Assembly: GCA_973895155.1 (NCBI GenBank)
Contig: OZ316894.1
Location: forward strand, 2,976,001-3,040,000
Length of the DNA: 64,000 nucleotides
Origin: Marsupella aquatica
Taxonomy: Eukaryota; Marchantiophyta
Direction: 5' to 3'
The translations under genes were made by a program, and so were the position numbers. The notes below the pieces were generated by a model. It searched no databases. It was not told where the DNA came from and saw only the letters and a list, made by a program, of their open reading frames with translations. The stretch's first letter is position 1; each line of letters opens with the position of its first letter. Positions 1 through 12,372 of the stretch are shown in pieces.

Positions 1-3000
1 TCTTCAATGACCGTATGTTGATCACTAATGGCTCAAGAATGGGGTTAGCATCTCAAGGACCGTATGTCACTAACGGCTCAAGAATAGGGGCAGCAGATTG
101 TTAGGAGACAACTTGCCCAGAACCGTATTTTCACACAGTATGAGCCAGTGTGCGTGCCTCCCATCTGGTAGTCGACGAAATTAGTTTCTCCCCAATTTGG
201 CAATCGCCCATGTGACTGTGTGGCTGGCTTCATCGTATGTCTATTGTTTAAGTTCTAGATGTTATTCGAGTCCATTGGCCCGGGTTGAGAGCTGTGTGTG
301 GACGTGTGGACCCTTGAACTGAACTGAGAAATGAAAATTTATGCGCCTACGTACAACTGTAGAACCGGGTTGCTTGACAGATTTGGCGGGCCACGGTCGG
401 ACAGATCACAGATGCAATGCCTGCTACTATCATGCTGAACCTTTTCGACGATTCCTGGACGGGGCTTCAAACTGGATTTTCCAACCCGCTTACTGAACAT
501 AACTGAGGACAAGGCATAGCGATAATGAGGGCGGTGTCTTGAGGACTGGGAATTATCTGGGGATGATTGTGATGAACGTGCCATGATAAATGAACCCTTG
601 TTTCGTCTGGAAAGCTATTTTTATCTGAACACTAGCCATACACCTTCATTTTTCAAATGTCATTCCGGCTGGAAGCCACCCTGGCCCTACATTTTTCACT
701 GACCATGACATTGGCCTAAAGTTGTCTGTGTTCAATCCATCACTCGCCCCAAAGCTCACACACTGTTCAAACTACACTAACTCCCCATAGAGTCCTTCTG
801 CCTAGCCATCTCATTTATTTATGTTTAATAACATAACACTATCACTCAACATCACTTACTATGGATGCTGTCTAATTAACACACAAGATCAATAAAATAA
901 AATAGTTTTGAAATACATTGTCACTAAAGATGTTTGAATTTGCAATAATAAATTTTTTTTGTATTTACAAAAATGTCACGATTTCTGTATACAGTTCACT
1001 TGGTGAACTTGTCATTCATGTACAAAACTATGATATTTTTATAAATATAAAAACAAATCATGACAGTATTATCAATTAGAATATCTTTAGTGGCAAAGTA
1101 CTGAAAAGCTGTAAAATGTAAAACATAAAAACGCAACCCACAAATGGGATGAAGTCTGGTTTAATTTAAGTTTATCCATAAATTGTCCAGTAGCTTGATT
1201 GACTGAGCAGCTAACATGATACATTACTTGCTCCAAGTAGGTGTCAAGTATCTCATTTCTCTCTTCCCAGGTCTAAACCATTGGACTCCTTCTAATGGAG
1301 AAGGGAAACCAAGCCTGACCAGAACAGTTGTACAACAAGCAAGAACAAATAGTGTACCTGATGCCATTCAGCACCAAACAAAGGGGCATTTTCTGGACAT
1401 CCAAGAGATGCAGGTGAGTCATTGGTCATTTGACTCAAGTTTGGGGTGCCTTAATGTTCCAACCAGCAAGACCAACTTCCCCATGTGCAATAGGGGTTGA
1501 GATTGCACAAACGCATCCAAGAGTGGTTTTACCCAAGTCACCCCAGAAGTCACCCATCTGAGTTCTTGTGTCCACTTTCCTTGGAAAGTTCTTGTGTCCA
1601 CTTGAGGCACTGCAGTGGAGACGTTGCAAGCAATTCACTTAGGTGCAGCTTTGCAGTTCAGTTGATAAACATGATCTTGAGGAGAACACCCATGGAATGC
1701 AATCAAAAATTGAATTGAAAAATAAAATTGACTGGATCAGCCAGGCCTCCATTTGATTCAAGCTTGCCAACCTCTGTAAAGCAAGGCTATGCCTGCTTTT
1801 CACTCTCCATTACTTAGTTGTCTGTTTTAGGCTTCAGCTTAACACACCATACTTTTCTGAGTTTCACCCTTAAGTTTAAATTTACGTCTCTAATGATGCC
1901 TCACCTAAGTGATAGAAGATATCATTTAGTAGTACTGTTTGTCTTCTCTTACTCCTAGTAACATTGTTTCCTCCTACTTTGACATCACCTCCCTGTCATA
2001 ATATAAACAAAACGAGAGTTCATTGTGATATTGTTATGCAATTTTCCATGAGTCCAGTACTCACTAAAGGTCTTTACTTCAAGACAATGGCTTAACAGAC
2101 CCCCTAGGGCAAAGTTGTAACCTTAGCTGAACTCCAAAATTTGCAAATGGCCCAAAAACCTCTATATGTGGTTTAGCGATCTTGTTCCACTTGTGTACTA
2201 ACTACACCATTTTTTTATGGTTGTCTCACCTAATCCAACACTGTCTGAGGGCTCCCCAATTCAGGGGGTAGATTTGGACCGACTGGACAGAACCTCAATG
2301 CAAATTGTGTTTTGAATATAATCAAATTTACTATCTTGAATTCATACTACAAAGGCAGTTGTGCACTCCAAACAGTAGTCTACCTAAAATGTGCATTCTT
2401 GAACCATGACTTCTTTTGGTTGATGCACTTGAGAAGCGGCTTACTCTTAGCTATATCTTAAATGTGCTGTAGGGCTCTATTAGACTTTGGAATATTTGAC
2501 AAAGGGTGGCAGCCAGGGAGAAAGCTCAAAGCTTTATATATTGAATTTTACAAGTGTCCTTTTGTTTCAAAAAACAAAGAGCCTTCCATACCCTGGGCCA
2601 TTTGTTTTTATCTAGACAACAAACAATAAATTAGAATCCATTGCCATTCATCTTCATCTTAATGGAGGAATACAGTTTATTATTAAATCAAATAGCTTGT
2701 TCCTAGGTCTAAACAAGTTTTACGCAATCAGTAGTCTCTTCAGTTTACTCTCAACAGCTTGCTTTGAGCAGCAAGTCAAGTATCTTTATCTCATAGATTC
2801 GAATCTGCAGAGTGTCAACAGACATACAACGTACTCACTAAGAGTATTTATTATTGATTGCAAGCTCAGGTTGAATCACATAACAAAATCTACTTTCACA
2901 AATATGGTTCAACTTGTTTTTCTAACAAAGAAGGGATCTGCTGTACCTCACCCGGTACTATTCTCTACAGCAACAGAATCACATGAAGGGTCCCCTAAGG

Positions 3001-4503
3001 CCAAATAACGTAAGGTTATAGCTCAGGCCCCAAGCATTGCTACCACTGAAAGAGCAAGAAGAATCATAGCCTTCTCAGGAGCACGGATAAAGGTTGGTTG
3101 TTTCCAGATTTCAAAAAACTCTGATTGCATATGACCCCATATCTTGGAGTCCATTGGCAGACGATCTTTTTCTTCTTCTTAATTTCCATTTTGTTTATTC
3201 TTCATGAGCCCCGCGGATGGGGAGAAACTGCAGGCCTGAGAGGCACGTAAGGGAGAAGAGACCGCAATGGCAGACTATCTTGGTTGTTATCCCGCCTGAG
3301 AGATTTTTCAAGCAAAGTATCTGAGTGCCACCTCTACCAAAGCCCGAAGATGTGATTGTAATTGTTTTAACCCTAATACAGCTGATTTTAAACTATGGAA
3401 TACGGTAGCATGGGACAAGCACGCTCTAGTTGCCAACAAGATTAACTACGCAGTTCACCGGGAGAGCATACTCTAGTTACCGACAAGATTAATACAGTAC
3501 ATCCTTAGCCTTGAGACACACTGAAAACAAAATAGTTGTTCCTCCCATGAAACTTTAGGATAAAATAATAAGGTCTAGTTATATAACAATAGCTCATAGT
3601 TTTATGTTCCACAAGATGACACGCGACTACCTGGCCTAAATGTTTTGGGCTAGATACTCATGAGAACTATTCTCCCATGCTCAACTCAGAAGGAGTGCAC
3701 GTGGACAAATGAAGAAGTGATAGAATATACAGTCCCAGTGATCTTTATCTGTAATTCGTGTGGGAGTAAAGTAGATGATGCCTTGAACGGTCGAGGGAAA
3801 CGACCCACCTGATATTACTTTAAAATATTACTACAATTATGGAAAGCCATTAGATCTTTCCTGATCTTAAGGACAGCCGTCACACTACAAAGCCGTCTTT
3901 GCCAATTGCACCTACACGAGGACTTTAGTGAATTTCGCTTCTTTCTTAATCCGTTTTTCTTTGTATCATTGACCAGTAACTGGAGGAGCGAAGATTTGGC
4001 TAAACTTTCCCAAATAAAATATCACGGTACAGTACGAAATCGCTCAGGGTGAACCAAAAAGAGAGACTTTCTCACCCTAACAAATAATCCATATCAGCAT
4101 AGATTACAACTTTCATTAGGTCACTAGGTAAGCTCAACAATGATTGGAGACTACCAGAACCGCCTATATCAAGGCTAGTGAGTGCGGTTAGAGCATGGCT
4201 GAGTGAGCCACAACTGTAATTACTTGGTCCCACATTGGAAAGCTTCGTAAGTTGTAAAGTAACCCATGGGTGATGCAATAATTGCCCAGGTCTCAATTTA
4301 ATACAGTCTACCATGGATAATTGCAGCATGTATAACTGCATGTACTACTGCACGGTGGTCATACAATAGACTCCTTTGTAAAATGCACCACCTTTAAATG
4401 TAGGTTGCCCATCACTAAATGAAAAATATACAAGGACACTTCTGCCTTTAAGAGTACAGAGACATATATTAATCAATTACCTGTGTTAGAAGCATTTATT
4501 GAT
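1..4503. other. Gene-free stretch, no recognisable gene
   Basis: I see no open frame with protein-like composition or a recognisable domain on either strand. The frames present are short and interrupted. Small local duplications occur: a roughly 50-bp unit containing accgtatgt and ggctcaagaat appears twice at about 6-100, a 17-bp unit agttcttgtgtccactt twice at about 1560-1603, and a unit containing ctctagttgccaacaagatta twice at about 3425-3495. The remainder is AT-rich intergenic sequence. Isolated exons of an unrecognised gene cannot be excluded. Confidence 0.5.
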
Positions 4504-4717
4504 AAGTGCAATAGATAATTACACATTGTAATTTCATGCACTTATTCAGTCCAATCGTGCACTAAGAGTATATTCTGGGTATGAGAAGTCTGACCTAACA
4601 CAACATTTGTGGAAGTGCATAAGCAACTTCATATGCACTTAATACTGGAAAGTGCAATATGGAGAAGTGCAAGGCTTGGGTTGTCTTCTGGGGATCCTGC
4701 ACTTAGATCCTGCACTT
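4504..4717. repeat. Cluster of AAGTGCA/TGCACTT heptamers
   Basis: Eight exact copies of AAGTGCA or its reverse complement TGCACTT lie in 214 bases, starting at 4504, 4537, 4613, 4634, 4650, 4665, 4698 and 4711; a ninth is at 4962. Two pairs form perfect 9-bp inverted repeats: ATAAGTGCA (4502-4510) with TGCACTTAT (4537-4545), and AAGTGCATA (4613-4621) with TATGCACTT (4632-4640). No open frame covers the cluster. It could be the subterminal motif array of a non-autonomous DNA transposon, where a transposase binds repeated short motifs, or a protein-binding array. Function is inference. Confidence 0.7.
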
Positions 4718-5603
4718 AGACACAGTAGACTCTAATAGCAAGCTATGGTTGGCCCAGGGCCACAAGAACATTCTTCTGCTAGAGTGCTATGGGTGATGCG
4801 TACTTTGATTTAAGTTACTGTAGCTACCTTAATTAATGAAAACCCACACCCTGCGCGTTGGGGTTTTCCAGTTTTCAATAAAAAGATAAAGCTGGCACAC
4901 AAAATACATGTGCCTTACACTTTTATAAGCTCACTGTGATTGGTCCTAAGTAACCATGTCTTGCACTTAAAGGCATGACAACCCGTGCCTCCAAATGATT
5001 CAGGGCGGATTCCCCCTCTCTTCTTTCATTTAGGAGACAAAAATGACATACACCTGTCCAGGAGATTAGTTGATCTCACAGGTCACATCAGCTTAGTTAC
5101 AAAATGTTGACAATAAGGTCAGTGGGAGTGAATTTTCCCTGTGTACTCATGCCACCTAGCCTTCCCCTTGGTAAACAAAGGTAAAAGGCATAATGAGAGG
5201 AGGAAGGGACTGTAGGGAGGGTTGGACAGAACAGGAAGGGTGGCATCACAGGATACGCTGTGAGGACAAAAAACACATTTTTCATTTAGGAGGGAAGCGA
5301 TTCGAGGAGGACAAGCCGTGTATTGGATTTCCAACTTGGGGGAGGGGAACTCTGTTGGGGGAAAAGGGATTTGTAATCTTGACTTAATCAAAGCAAAAGA
5401 GACTGAAAAAAACTGTCATGTGACAAAGTCCATATAGTGAGATTCTATGTACATACAGCCGCTTTCACAAAATGAAACAAAATTCATCCCAGGTATCCAA
5501 GGTGAGATGCATCTCCAATTATGGTTACAGTAAAGCTAGCAATATATAACCAGGTTCTAACATTTGTTGAGCAATGGCTCCCTCAAAGACAAGATGCACA
5601 TGT
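4718..5603. other. Intergenic, nothing recognised
   Basis: No gene or recognisable repeat was found. Short frames on both strands around 5100-5390 overlap one another and have no recognisable protein features. Confidence 0.5.
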
Positions 5604-5815
5604 GAAACATTCAATGAGCAAATAATCTACATAAGAGATATGTGATTCGCCTCTTGAATGAAAGGTTATGTTCATGGGAACACACAAGAAAGCATTATTG
5701 CATTCTAGGGCCATTGTAGATACCAAGTATATGCAGCACAAACTCTTGCGTCTCTTAGACAACTATCTAACATTGAGCCTAAGTTTCACTCACAAGCTAA
5801 CTCCTGCTAGTGCTT
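5604..5815 (-). repeat. Degraded Copia LTR fragment
   Basis: This stretch aligns by eye with the middle of the 421-bp LTR of the Copia element next to it. Shared blocks include the counterparts of acaagagatacgtg, gggaacacacaaga, ttgcattctagg (cf. ttactgaactctaag) and aatgagcctaagtt. The LTR's first ~40 bases and its end are missing and many substitutions have accumulated, so it is an old fragment, truncated at both ends. It has the same orientation as the full element 480 bp to the right. Confidence 0.7.
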
Positions 5816-6289
5816 ATATTAAGAAACATTTTATCTAACCTTGTTCAAGAAATTGACAATGGTTACACTAACTATGATATGGACTAATGCTAGTCCGAAG
5901 AATAAAATAATACCTGGCACAGGACATGACAAAATCAAACCCTGCATTCAAAAAACTAAAATGAGACATTACATGAGCAATTCTTTCACATTTGGCCATA
6001 CATGTCCTGCTTTGGCCCGTCAGTACAGTTCCTTGTGAAACATACAGATCTGCAACCGAGAACAAAGCATTCTATTTGGTGAGGAAGGGCGTCCGGTAGG
6101 GAAGGAAGCACTGCAAACTTGCAACTTCTCACAATAGTCTTAAAAACTCTTAACTGCATGGTACGACTTGAGTACTACAGGCCTTTCACTTCATTCTCAA
6201 GGGAATCAAGATCGGGAGAAGAAGCAAGCAAAAAAAATCTCTTTTTTTGCGCTGCGGCATTTTCACATGATAATTTTGCTAAACTCTAG
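5816..6289. other. Spacer between LTR relic and Copia element
   Basis: No gene recognised. Ends at the GGCAC target-site duplication of the Copia element. Confidence 0.5.
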
Positions 6290-6294
6290 GGCAC
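6290..6294. other. Copia target-site duplication, left copy
   Basis: GGCAC lies immediately left of the LTR start TGTTGAGC and is matched by GGCAC at 12808-12812 immediately right of the other LTR. A 5-bp duplication is what Ty1/copia integrases produce. Confidence 0.95.
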
Positions 6295-6715
6295 TGTTGA
6301 GCATAGACGACGATCGCAACGGCAAGCCCATGAACCATCCAACGCACAATAGTCGACACAAGAGATACGTGGTTCACCTCCTTGAGGCTACGTCCACGGG
6401 AACACACAAGAGAGCTTTACTGAACTCTAAGCCTGTTGGCTATACCGAGTCTCCACAGTGTAAGCTCTCCCTATCTCTCAAGTGGCTCCATAACAATGAG
6501 CCTTGGTTCTACCTCTCCAAGCACACATGCCTCTTATGATATAGTGTGTAACTTAGTTGTACCTAACCACATAGTTGTACCTAATCACGTAGTTGTACCT
6601 AATCACGTAGTTGTACCTAACCACGTAATTGTACCTAACCACGTAGTTGTACCAACCCACGTTGTTGTACCAACCACGTCATACCTAACCTAGACGTAAG
6701 AGTAAATACCCAATA
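6295..6715 (-). repeat. Copia 3' LTR
   Basis: 421-bp long terminal repeat, nearly identical to 12387-12807. On the plus strand it starts TGTTGAGC and ends ACCCAATA; the partner ends ACCCAACA, so one terminal base has mutated here. The intact ends are the short inverted repeat TGTTG/CAACA. It carries seven units of an 18-bp tandem repeat. Confidence 0.96.
6555..6680. repeat. 18-bp tandem repeat inside 3' LTR
   Basis: Seven consecutive 18-bp units based on AGTTGTACCTAACCACGT. The last two are diverged (accaaccca forms). The same array is at 12647-12772 in the 5' LTR. The related solo LTR at 27167-27511 and the relic at 20784-21086 have only one recognisable unit-like stretch (taacctaaccaagt) here, so the array expanded in this subfamily. 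Being in the LTR it may lie in the promoter or enhancer (U3) region; that role is inference. Confidence 0.95.
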
Positions 6716-6729
6716 ATCTTCCCCTTGAC
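6716..6729 (-). promoter_or_regulatory. Copia polypurine tract
   Basis: Reading the minus strand into the 3' LTR gives AGTCAAGGGGAAGAT directly before the LTR. A purine run abutting the 3' LTR is the expected primer for plus-strand DNA synthesis. Confidence 0.8.
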
Positions 6730-6905
6730 TCTGGTCTAGGGGAGAGTAATACTGCCAATGTATATGATCCCTCAGCGGGAAGTTCTGGACAAAAACCAAA
6801 CCGGTTTCCCTCTCTAACTAGAGCAAACCAAAACTAAGCCGTAGCCTAATACATAGGAATGAGGAAGAGCATATATCAGTAATTACAATGAATGTTAAGA
6901 AAACT

Positions 6906-8860
6906 CTACTTGTGATGCAATTGCAAAACCTGCAATACGTCACGGTGTCTAGAGAAACTCTCCAAAGGAATCACTTTGGTAAATGCGTCAGCCGGGTTGA
7001 GTTTACCATCAATCTTGACTAGCTCAAACAAATTATCAGACACAGCCTGCCTGATAAAATGGTACCTGACGTCAATGTGCTTCACTCTGCTGTCCATCAC
7101 CTGGTTCACAGCAAGGTGGAGCGCACTTTGACTATCACAATGGAGCTTCACATTCCCCTGTGGCAATCTCATTTCAGTGATAAGTCTATCCAACCAAATC
7201 GCTTCCTTTGCTGCTTCCGCAGTTGCAACATACTCCGCTTCTGTAGTAGACTGAGCAATACACTTCTGCAAAGTAGACCTCCAACTTATGCATCCACCGC
7301 CAAGTGTGAACACGTATCCTGTTGTTGATCTCCTTCGGTCCAAATCTTGTCCATAGTCAGAATCAACATAGCCAATCAATGATTTAGCATTCTTTGCATT
7401 CACATCAAATAAAAGACCATGATCCACGGTACCCTTCAAGTACCTGATAATCCACTTCACTGCTTTCCAGTGTACCTTCCCTGGATTCGACATGTACCTG
7501 CTCACCTTGCCCATAGCCATGGCAAGATCAGGTCTAGTGCAAGTCATCAAATACATGAGACTCCCCACTGCCTTGTCATACAGAACCTTTGACATCAACC
7601 CCTTCTCTGTGTCATCCATAGGACAGAACACTGATGATAACTTGAAGTGTGGAGCCAACGGGGTACTTACTGGCTTGCTATTCCCCATGTTGAACCTTGC
7701 AATTACCTTCCTCGCATAACTGCTCTGCGTCAACCATAGCTTGCCAGCCTCCAAGTCCCTAGTGATCTCCATACCCAAAATCCTCTTAGCTGGCCCTAAG
7801 TCCTTCATCTTAAACTCTGCACTAAGCAGTGCCTTGAGCTTAACAATCTCAGACCTATCCTTGGTTGCAATTAGCATATCATCCACATAAAGTACTAAAA
7901 CAATGAACCCAAAGACAACATTCTTTACCGGTTTCAAATACACACAAGGGTCAAATACACTTATGTGAAAACCTTGTGACCGAATCCAATTGTCAAACCG
8001 CTTGTTCCACTGTCTTGGTGACTGCTTCAACCCATACAAGGATTTCAGCAATCTGCAAACCAATTCCTCATGTCCTCTCTTCACAAAACCTAGCGGTTGT
8101 CTCATGAAGATCACCTCTTCCAATGTGCCATAGAGGAAAGCTGTGACAACATCCATCTGATCTAGCAGCAGACCAAACATTACAACAAGTACACAAATAG
8201 TCGTATTGTAGAGTACTTAGCAACTGGTGAGAAGACCTCATTGTAATCCACACCTTTCTCTTGTGTGAATCCCTTTGCTACCAACCTAGCCTTGTAGACC
8301 TTCGATCCACCTCCTATGGAATTATCCTTCAGCTTGTAAATCCACTTGCTGTCCACCACTTGCTGACCCTTAGGCAGCTTAACAAGCTCCCAAGTTTTGT
8401 TGTCCTTTAGTGACTGCATCTCCGTTTGCATTGCTGCAGTCCACTTCTGCTTCTCCTTTGAAGCACTTGCCTCATGAAATGAAGAAGGTTCCCCTTCTTC
8501 CAAAATTAACGCATCACCCTCATCATCAGCTGTAAAATCATCCTCTTGCAATTGAGATGAATCAACCCACTGTCCATACCTTGGTGGAGCGCGTACAGTG
8601 CGACCAGATGTTCTTCTAGCCGATGACTCCGGTTGATCTGCGTGTGCTGGTATAATTTGAAGCTCAACAGCATCCACTTGCTGCTCACCAGCATCCACTT
8701 GCTGCTCACCAGCATCAACAAACTCCTCTGGTTCCTCTGGCACAGGAACCAGTTCCATAATTGGAGCAACTCCTTCTCTCCGATCATGCACCTCATAGCC
8801 AATCTCCCCCTCAACGAGATCCGGGATAGGAGATTTTCCTTTGTCAGTACGGGAGACCTG
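6906..8860 (-). pseudogene. Copia reverse transcriptase and RNase H, frameshifted
   Basis: Encodes the replicative end of the pol polyprotein. The first part (to 8180) contains KARLVAKGFTQ and the start of the RT domain, preceded by an acidic linker with a 7-residue duplication (DAGEQQV) from a 21-bp tandem repeat at about 8670-8712. A stop with a frame change near 8180 precedes the second part, which runs open for 424 residues to 6906. That part has DVVTAFLYG, YGLKQSPRQW and the catalytic YVDDMLIA box of RT, then RNase H features: DSDYGQDLDRRRSTTGY, TEAEYVA and DSQSAL, ending HIDVRYHFIRQ plus about 45 residues. RT and RNase H catalytic residues look present; the frameshift alone breaks the polyprotein here. 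Confidence 0.95.
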
Positions 8861-9865
8861 AGTATTCTCCCCCTCCTTCAATAATCTGGATTCATTGAAA
8901 GAAACATCCCTACTGACAACGAGCTTATAGGCAATAGGATCCCATAGCCTATAGGCTTTCACACCACTCTGGTACCCAAGAAAAACATATTTCTTGGAGG
9001 TAGGATCCAACTTGGTCCTATTCTGCTTTGGTGTGAGAGCATATGCATCACTTCCAAAAACTACCAAGCCATGATAGTCTGCTTGCCGCTTATAACGCAT
9101 CTCAAATGGCGTTTTAAAATTGATAGCACTAGAAGGAGAAAGATTTACCAAATAAGCTGCGGTATTGACAGCTTCTGCCCAAAATTCTTGTGGTAAACCT
9201 GATTGGCTCAACATACTCCGTGACCGCTCCAACATTATCCGATTGAGCCTCTCAGCGATACCATTCTACTGCGGAGTATAAACTGTGATGAGATGGCAAG
9301 TTATCCCCTGTTCTGAACAGTACTCTTCAAATTCCATTGAAGTGTACTCCCCGCCGTTGTCTGACCTCAGACTCTTCACCCTTGTATTCAAACACTTGAT
9401 CGTGTTTCCAGTCTGATTCTCCACCTGGGCCTTCCACTTCTTAAAAATGGACAAGATATCAGACTTATGCGTCATGAAATAAATCCACACAAATCTTGAG
9501 TAATCATCAATAAATGATACATAGTACAACTTTCCAGAGTGTAAGGGAGTCAGGGATGGACCCCACACGTCACTATGTATGTACTCAAGAACCGCTTTGG
9601 AACGATGAGTTCCAACACCAAAAGCACGACGATGCTGCTTTCCAAGAATGCAATGCTCACAAAACTCTAATTTACAAGATTGCAAATCAGAAATGAGTCC
9701 ATTCTTCCGTAAGATAGGCAAACCCTACTCACTCATGTGGCCTAGCCGTGAATGCCACAGTTGAGTCATCTCCTCGTGAGACTTGGTTACATTGGCCTCT
9801 CCACATACAGTATTGCTCTGTAATACATACAAATTCTTTTGTCTACTCCCCTTCAAAATCCCGAC
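8861..9865 (-). pseudogene. Copia integrase, two nonsense codons
   Basis: Integrase region of pol. It has the HHCC zinc-binding part (WHSRLGHMSE, then CEHCILGKQHR), the catalytic DDE core (HSDVWGP, RSDNGGEY, EEYCSEQGI), the SFIDDYSRF segment, and the C-terminal part through FLGYQSGVKAYRLWDP. In-frame stops interrupt it at 9725-9727 (before the start of the GLPILRKN segment) and at 9266-9268, where a TAG follows VYTPQ and NGIAERLNR continues in the same frame. It is one nucleotide out of phase with the protease upstream. Confidence 0.95.
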
Positions 9866-10188
9866 CTCACTTGAAGTTCACCATCAATAACGCTCCATTG
9901 ATGACCATTTGAATCCAACACACCGAGTGAAATCAGATTCTTACGCATGCCAGGTACATACCTGACTCCGGACACTGTGTGCATAGTGCCATCAAACATT
10001 TGAATCTTCACAGACCCAATTCCCTCAATTTGACAGGAGTGATCATTTCCCATCAGAACTGAACCGTTTGAAACAGAGTAAGAACTGAAAAACTCACGAA
10101 TGTAACAAATATGAAAAGAGCAAGCACAATCAAGAATCCACACATCATCTGCTCTCCTAGATGACGTGCATAGGGCATACCCCCGGCT
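9866..10188 (-). pseudogene. Copia aspartic protease, active site altered
   Basis: In frame with gag after one TGA stop. The sequence WILDCACSFHIC occupies the place of the retropepsin active-site box, where Copia elements normally have D-S/T-G. Here the triad reads D-C-A, so catalysis should be lost even apart from the stops. The conserved region continues to GVRYVPGMRKNLISLG, typical of plant Copia protease. The frame ends at 9853 through a 1-nt shift near 9865; in the shifted frame the KGSRQKNLYVLQ segment before integrase continues. Confidence 0.9.
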
Positions 10189-11229
10189 TCATAAAACATA
10201 CTCATCATTGAGTAAATCAGCTTCTCCATCAGCCCTAGCCACATTTGCCGATGAAGTTTCTGCTGCCTTTCCCTTACAATCTCGCTTGAAGTGTCCAACT
10301 TGGTTGCACTTCCAACATGTCACCTGCCTACTCTGAGGGGATTTACCCTTGGACTTAGATCTGGATTTAGATCTAAACTGGGTTCTACGGTCCCCAGTTG
10401 GTCGCTGCATACTCCTCCCACGGTTAACATTGAGGGCAACACCAGATGATGAAGGCTGTGACGTGATGTGCATCTTCTGCTGAAGATCATCACTAAGCAG
10501 AGAACTTACCACGTCATTGTATGAAATGGTATCCCTATCACGATGCAACAACACTCGTGATAGGGACTAGTAAGATGGAGGCAATGAACTAAGAAGCTGC
10601 AGAGCCTTCGTCTCATCATTCAAAGTCTCCCCAAGGTTTTCCAAGTCAACGACCATGTTGTTGAAAGCATCCACATGGTCTTGCAACTTCGTACCAGATT
10701 CCTTCATCCTGAAACTCATCAGTTTGTAGGAAGTGTAGAGCCGGTTCGACAACTTTTTGCGGTGATACTTGCTCTGCAATTCCGCAAACAAGGACATGCA
10801 ATCCTTATGTGCACCCAACTGCTTGATGATGGGAGGCATGAGATAGAGTGTAACACACCACACTCCCTGCTCCTGCATGCGGTCCCATTGTTTCTCATCA
10901 ACATCGTTTTCACGAGGGCTCAGCAGTTGGCCCATCCCTGATGCATAGAGCACTCCCTTCACCTGCTTCTCCCATAGCAAGTAGTCAGAGCGCCCATCAT
11001 ACTTTGTCACTTCATACTTGGGTCCCCCAAGCTTGAAAGTCCCCATCTTCTTCTTTGGCACTACCGTGAGCTCCGGTAGTAGTACTGCTTCCTCCACCAC
11101 ACGCCGCACCGGTGATGGTATCGGTGTCACGTGCTCTTCCTCCTGCTCCTCTCTCTGCCCCTGAAACCTCCGCGGTGATCCTCGTGTTTCAAGTTCCACA
11201 TCTTCAAAAAACTCCTCCGAATCACTCAT
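10189..11229 (-). pseudogene. Copia gag with premature stop
   Basis: Starts MSDSEEFFEDVELE at 11229 and gives 220 open residues, then a TAG at 10567-10569 after LPPSY. The same frame resumes to 10189 (TGA). The second part has the nucleocapsid zinc knuckle CWKCNQVGHFKRDC (CX2CX4HX4C) near 10275-10316, preceded by a basic RSKSRSKSKGK stretch that should bind RNA. The N-terminal acidic part followed by LGGPKYEVTKYDGRSDYLLW matches plant Copia gag. It would package the element RNA into virus-like particles in the cytoplasm. Product is truncated in this copy. Confidence 0.95.
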
Positions 11230-12372
11230 ATGAGAAAATCACAAAAAATATTGTTTTTCACAACTTCTCAAAAAAATTGAAACTCAACACCACCGCGTAG
11301 CCCACAAAGCTAGGAGTCCAATACTGAAAACCGAAATCAAAATCGAAATTTGACGGAAAAGTTATTCAAATTTCGGTCGAGGTGGGTAAAACCTTGGAAA
11401 ACTCCCCCGTTTTGACCACCTCAGGGAATAACCGAAATACCAAGTACAACCCGTTGTCGGAATTGCGATGTGATTGGTGCGCCGCGTTGCCAACTTCAAT
11501 GGCTACGACCTCGCCAAAAAATAACCAAAAAAGTTACCGTTCGGTGGATGAAATCTTTGTCGGACGGTCAAAAAATAGCTCTCTGGTTTTTTGGAATATT
11601 CTATGACCCTTGTACAGGCCCTGTGGGAATTTTGGAAGAACAATCGAGGGGCTGACACGTGTCCTCGAACCCCCAAAACCCCCTACCACCCTTCGTCGTC
11701 GAAATCTGGTCGCGCGGGCAGAAAATACACACGGCAGAATGTACCCCTCGACACCAAATGCAAGATATCTCACTCGGGTTTTGACGAAATCAAGATCTAA
11801 TTTCAGATTTGGAAACTAGACTCCGAGGCGGTGAAGATCGTGAAGATCGAAGCACCCAAAACGAGGAAAGAACGAGGGAGAAAAAAATTGGTAAAGATGA
11901 CAGATTTCTCTCAATTGCCATAGCCAATTTCGAATCAGTTTTTCAAAGAGAAAAAAATGGTACCTTGTCAACAACAAATGTTGATCAATTGCACTTGGTG
12001 CCGTCACCAAGTCCAACAAGGTAATTGATTTTGCTTAGCCTTCCTCTTTGCATCAAAGAGCCAATCCCGGACTCAAAAACAATCGTCTTGCCTCAATCTC
12101 TCCGTTGAGTCAAAACACTTGACGCTTCTCCCTCCGAGTTGATTGCCAACTTTCTTCACAAAATCCAGAACGACAAAAACTTAGATCTTTCTGCACCACG
12201 AGCTCCGTTCGGCGATTTCTTCACACCGTTAGAAAGCTCTTGCCCTGATCTATCCGTTGAGCCCATAAACTCCAAGTTCCATGCGACGGAACTCTGGGAA
12301 ATCCACCGACACTCAACGCTGGAAAAAACCATCATGAAATCCCGTCACGAACACACGTCACCTCCCAAGCAT
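11230..12372 (-). other. Long 5' leader of the Copia element
   Basis: About 1.14 kb separates the primer binding site from the gag start, much longer than the tens to few hundred bases common in plant Copia elements. Only short frames are found in the sense direction (79 and 67 residues) and none resembles a known protein. It may carry the packaging signal or be acquired sequence. Confidence 0.7.

Noticed and set aside
6555-6680. CRISPR-like array
   Set aside because: Units are contiguous without spacers and lie inside a retrotransposon LTR.
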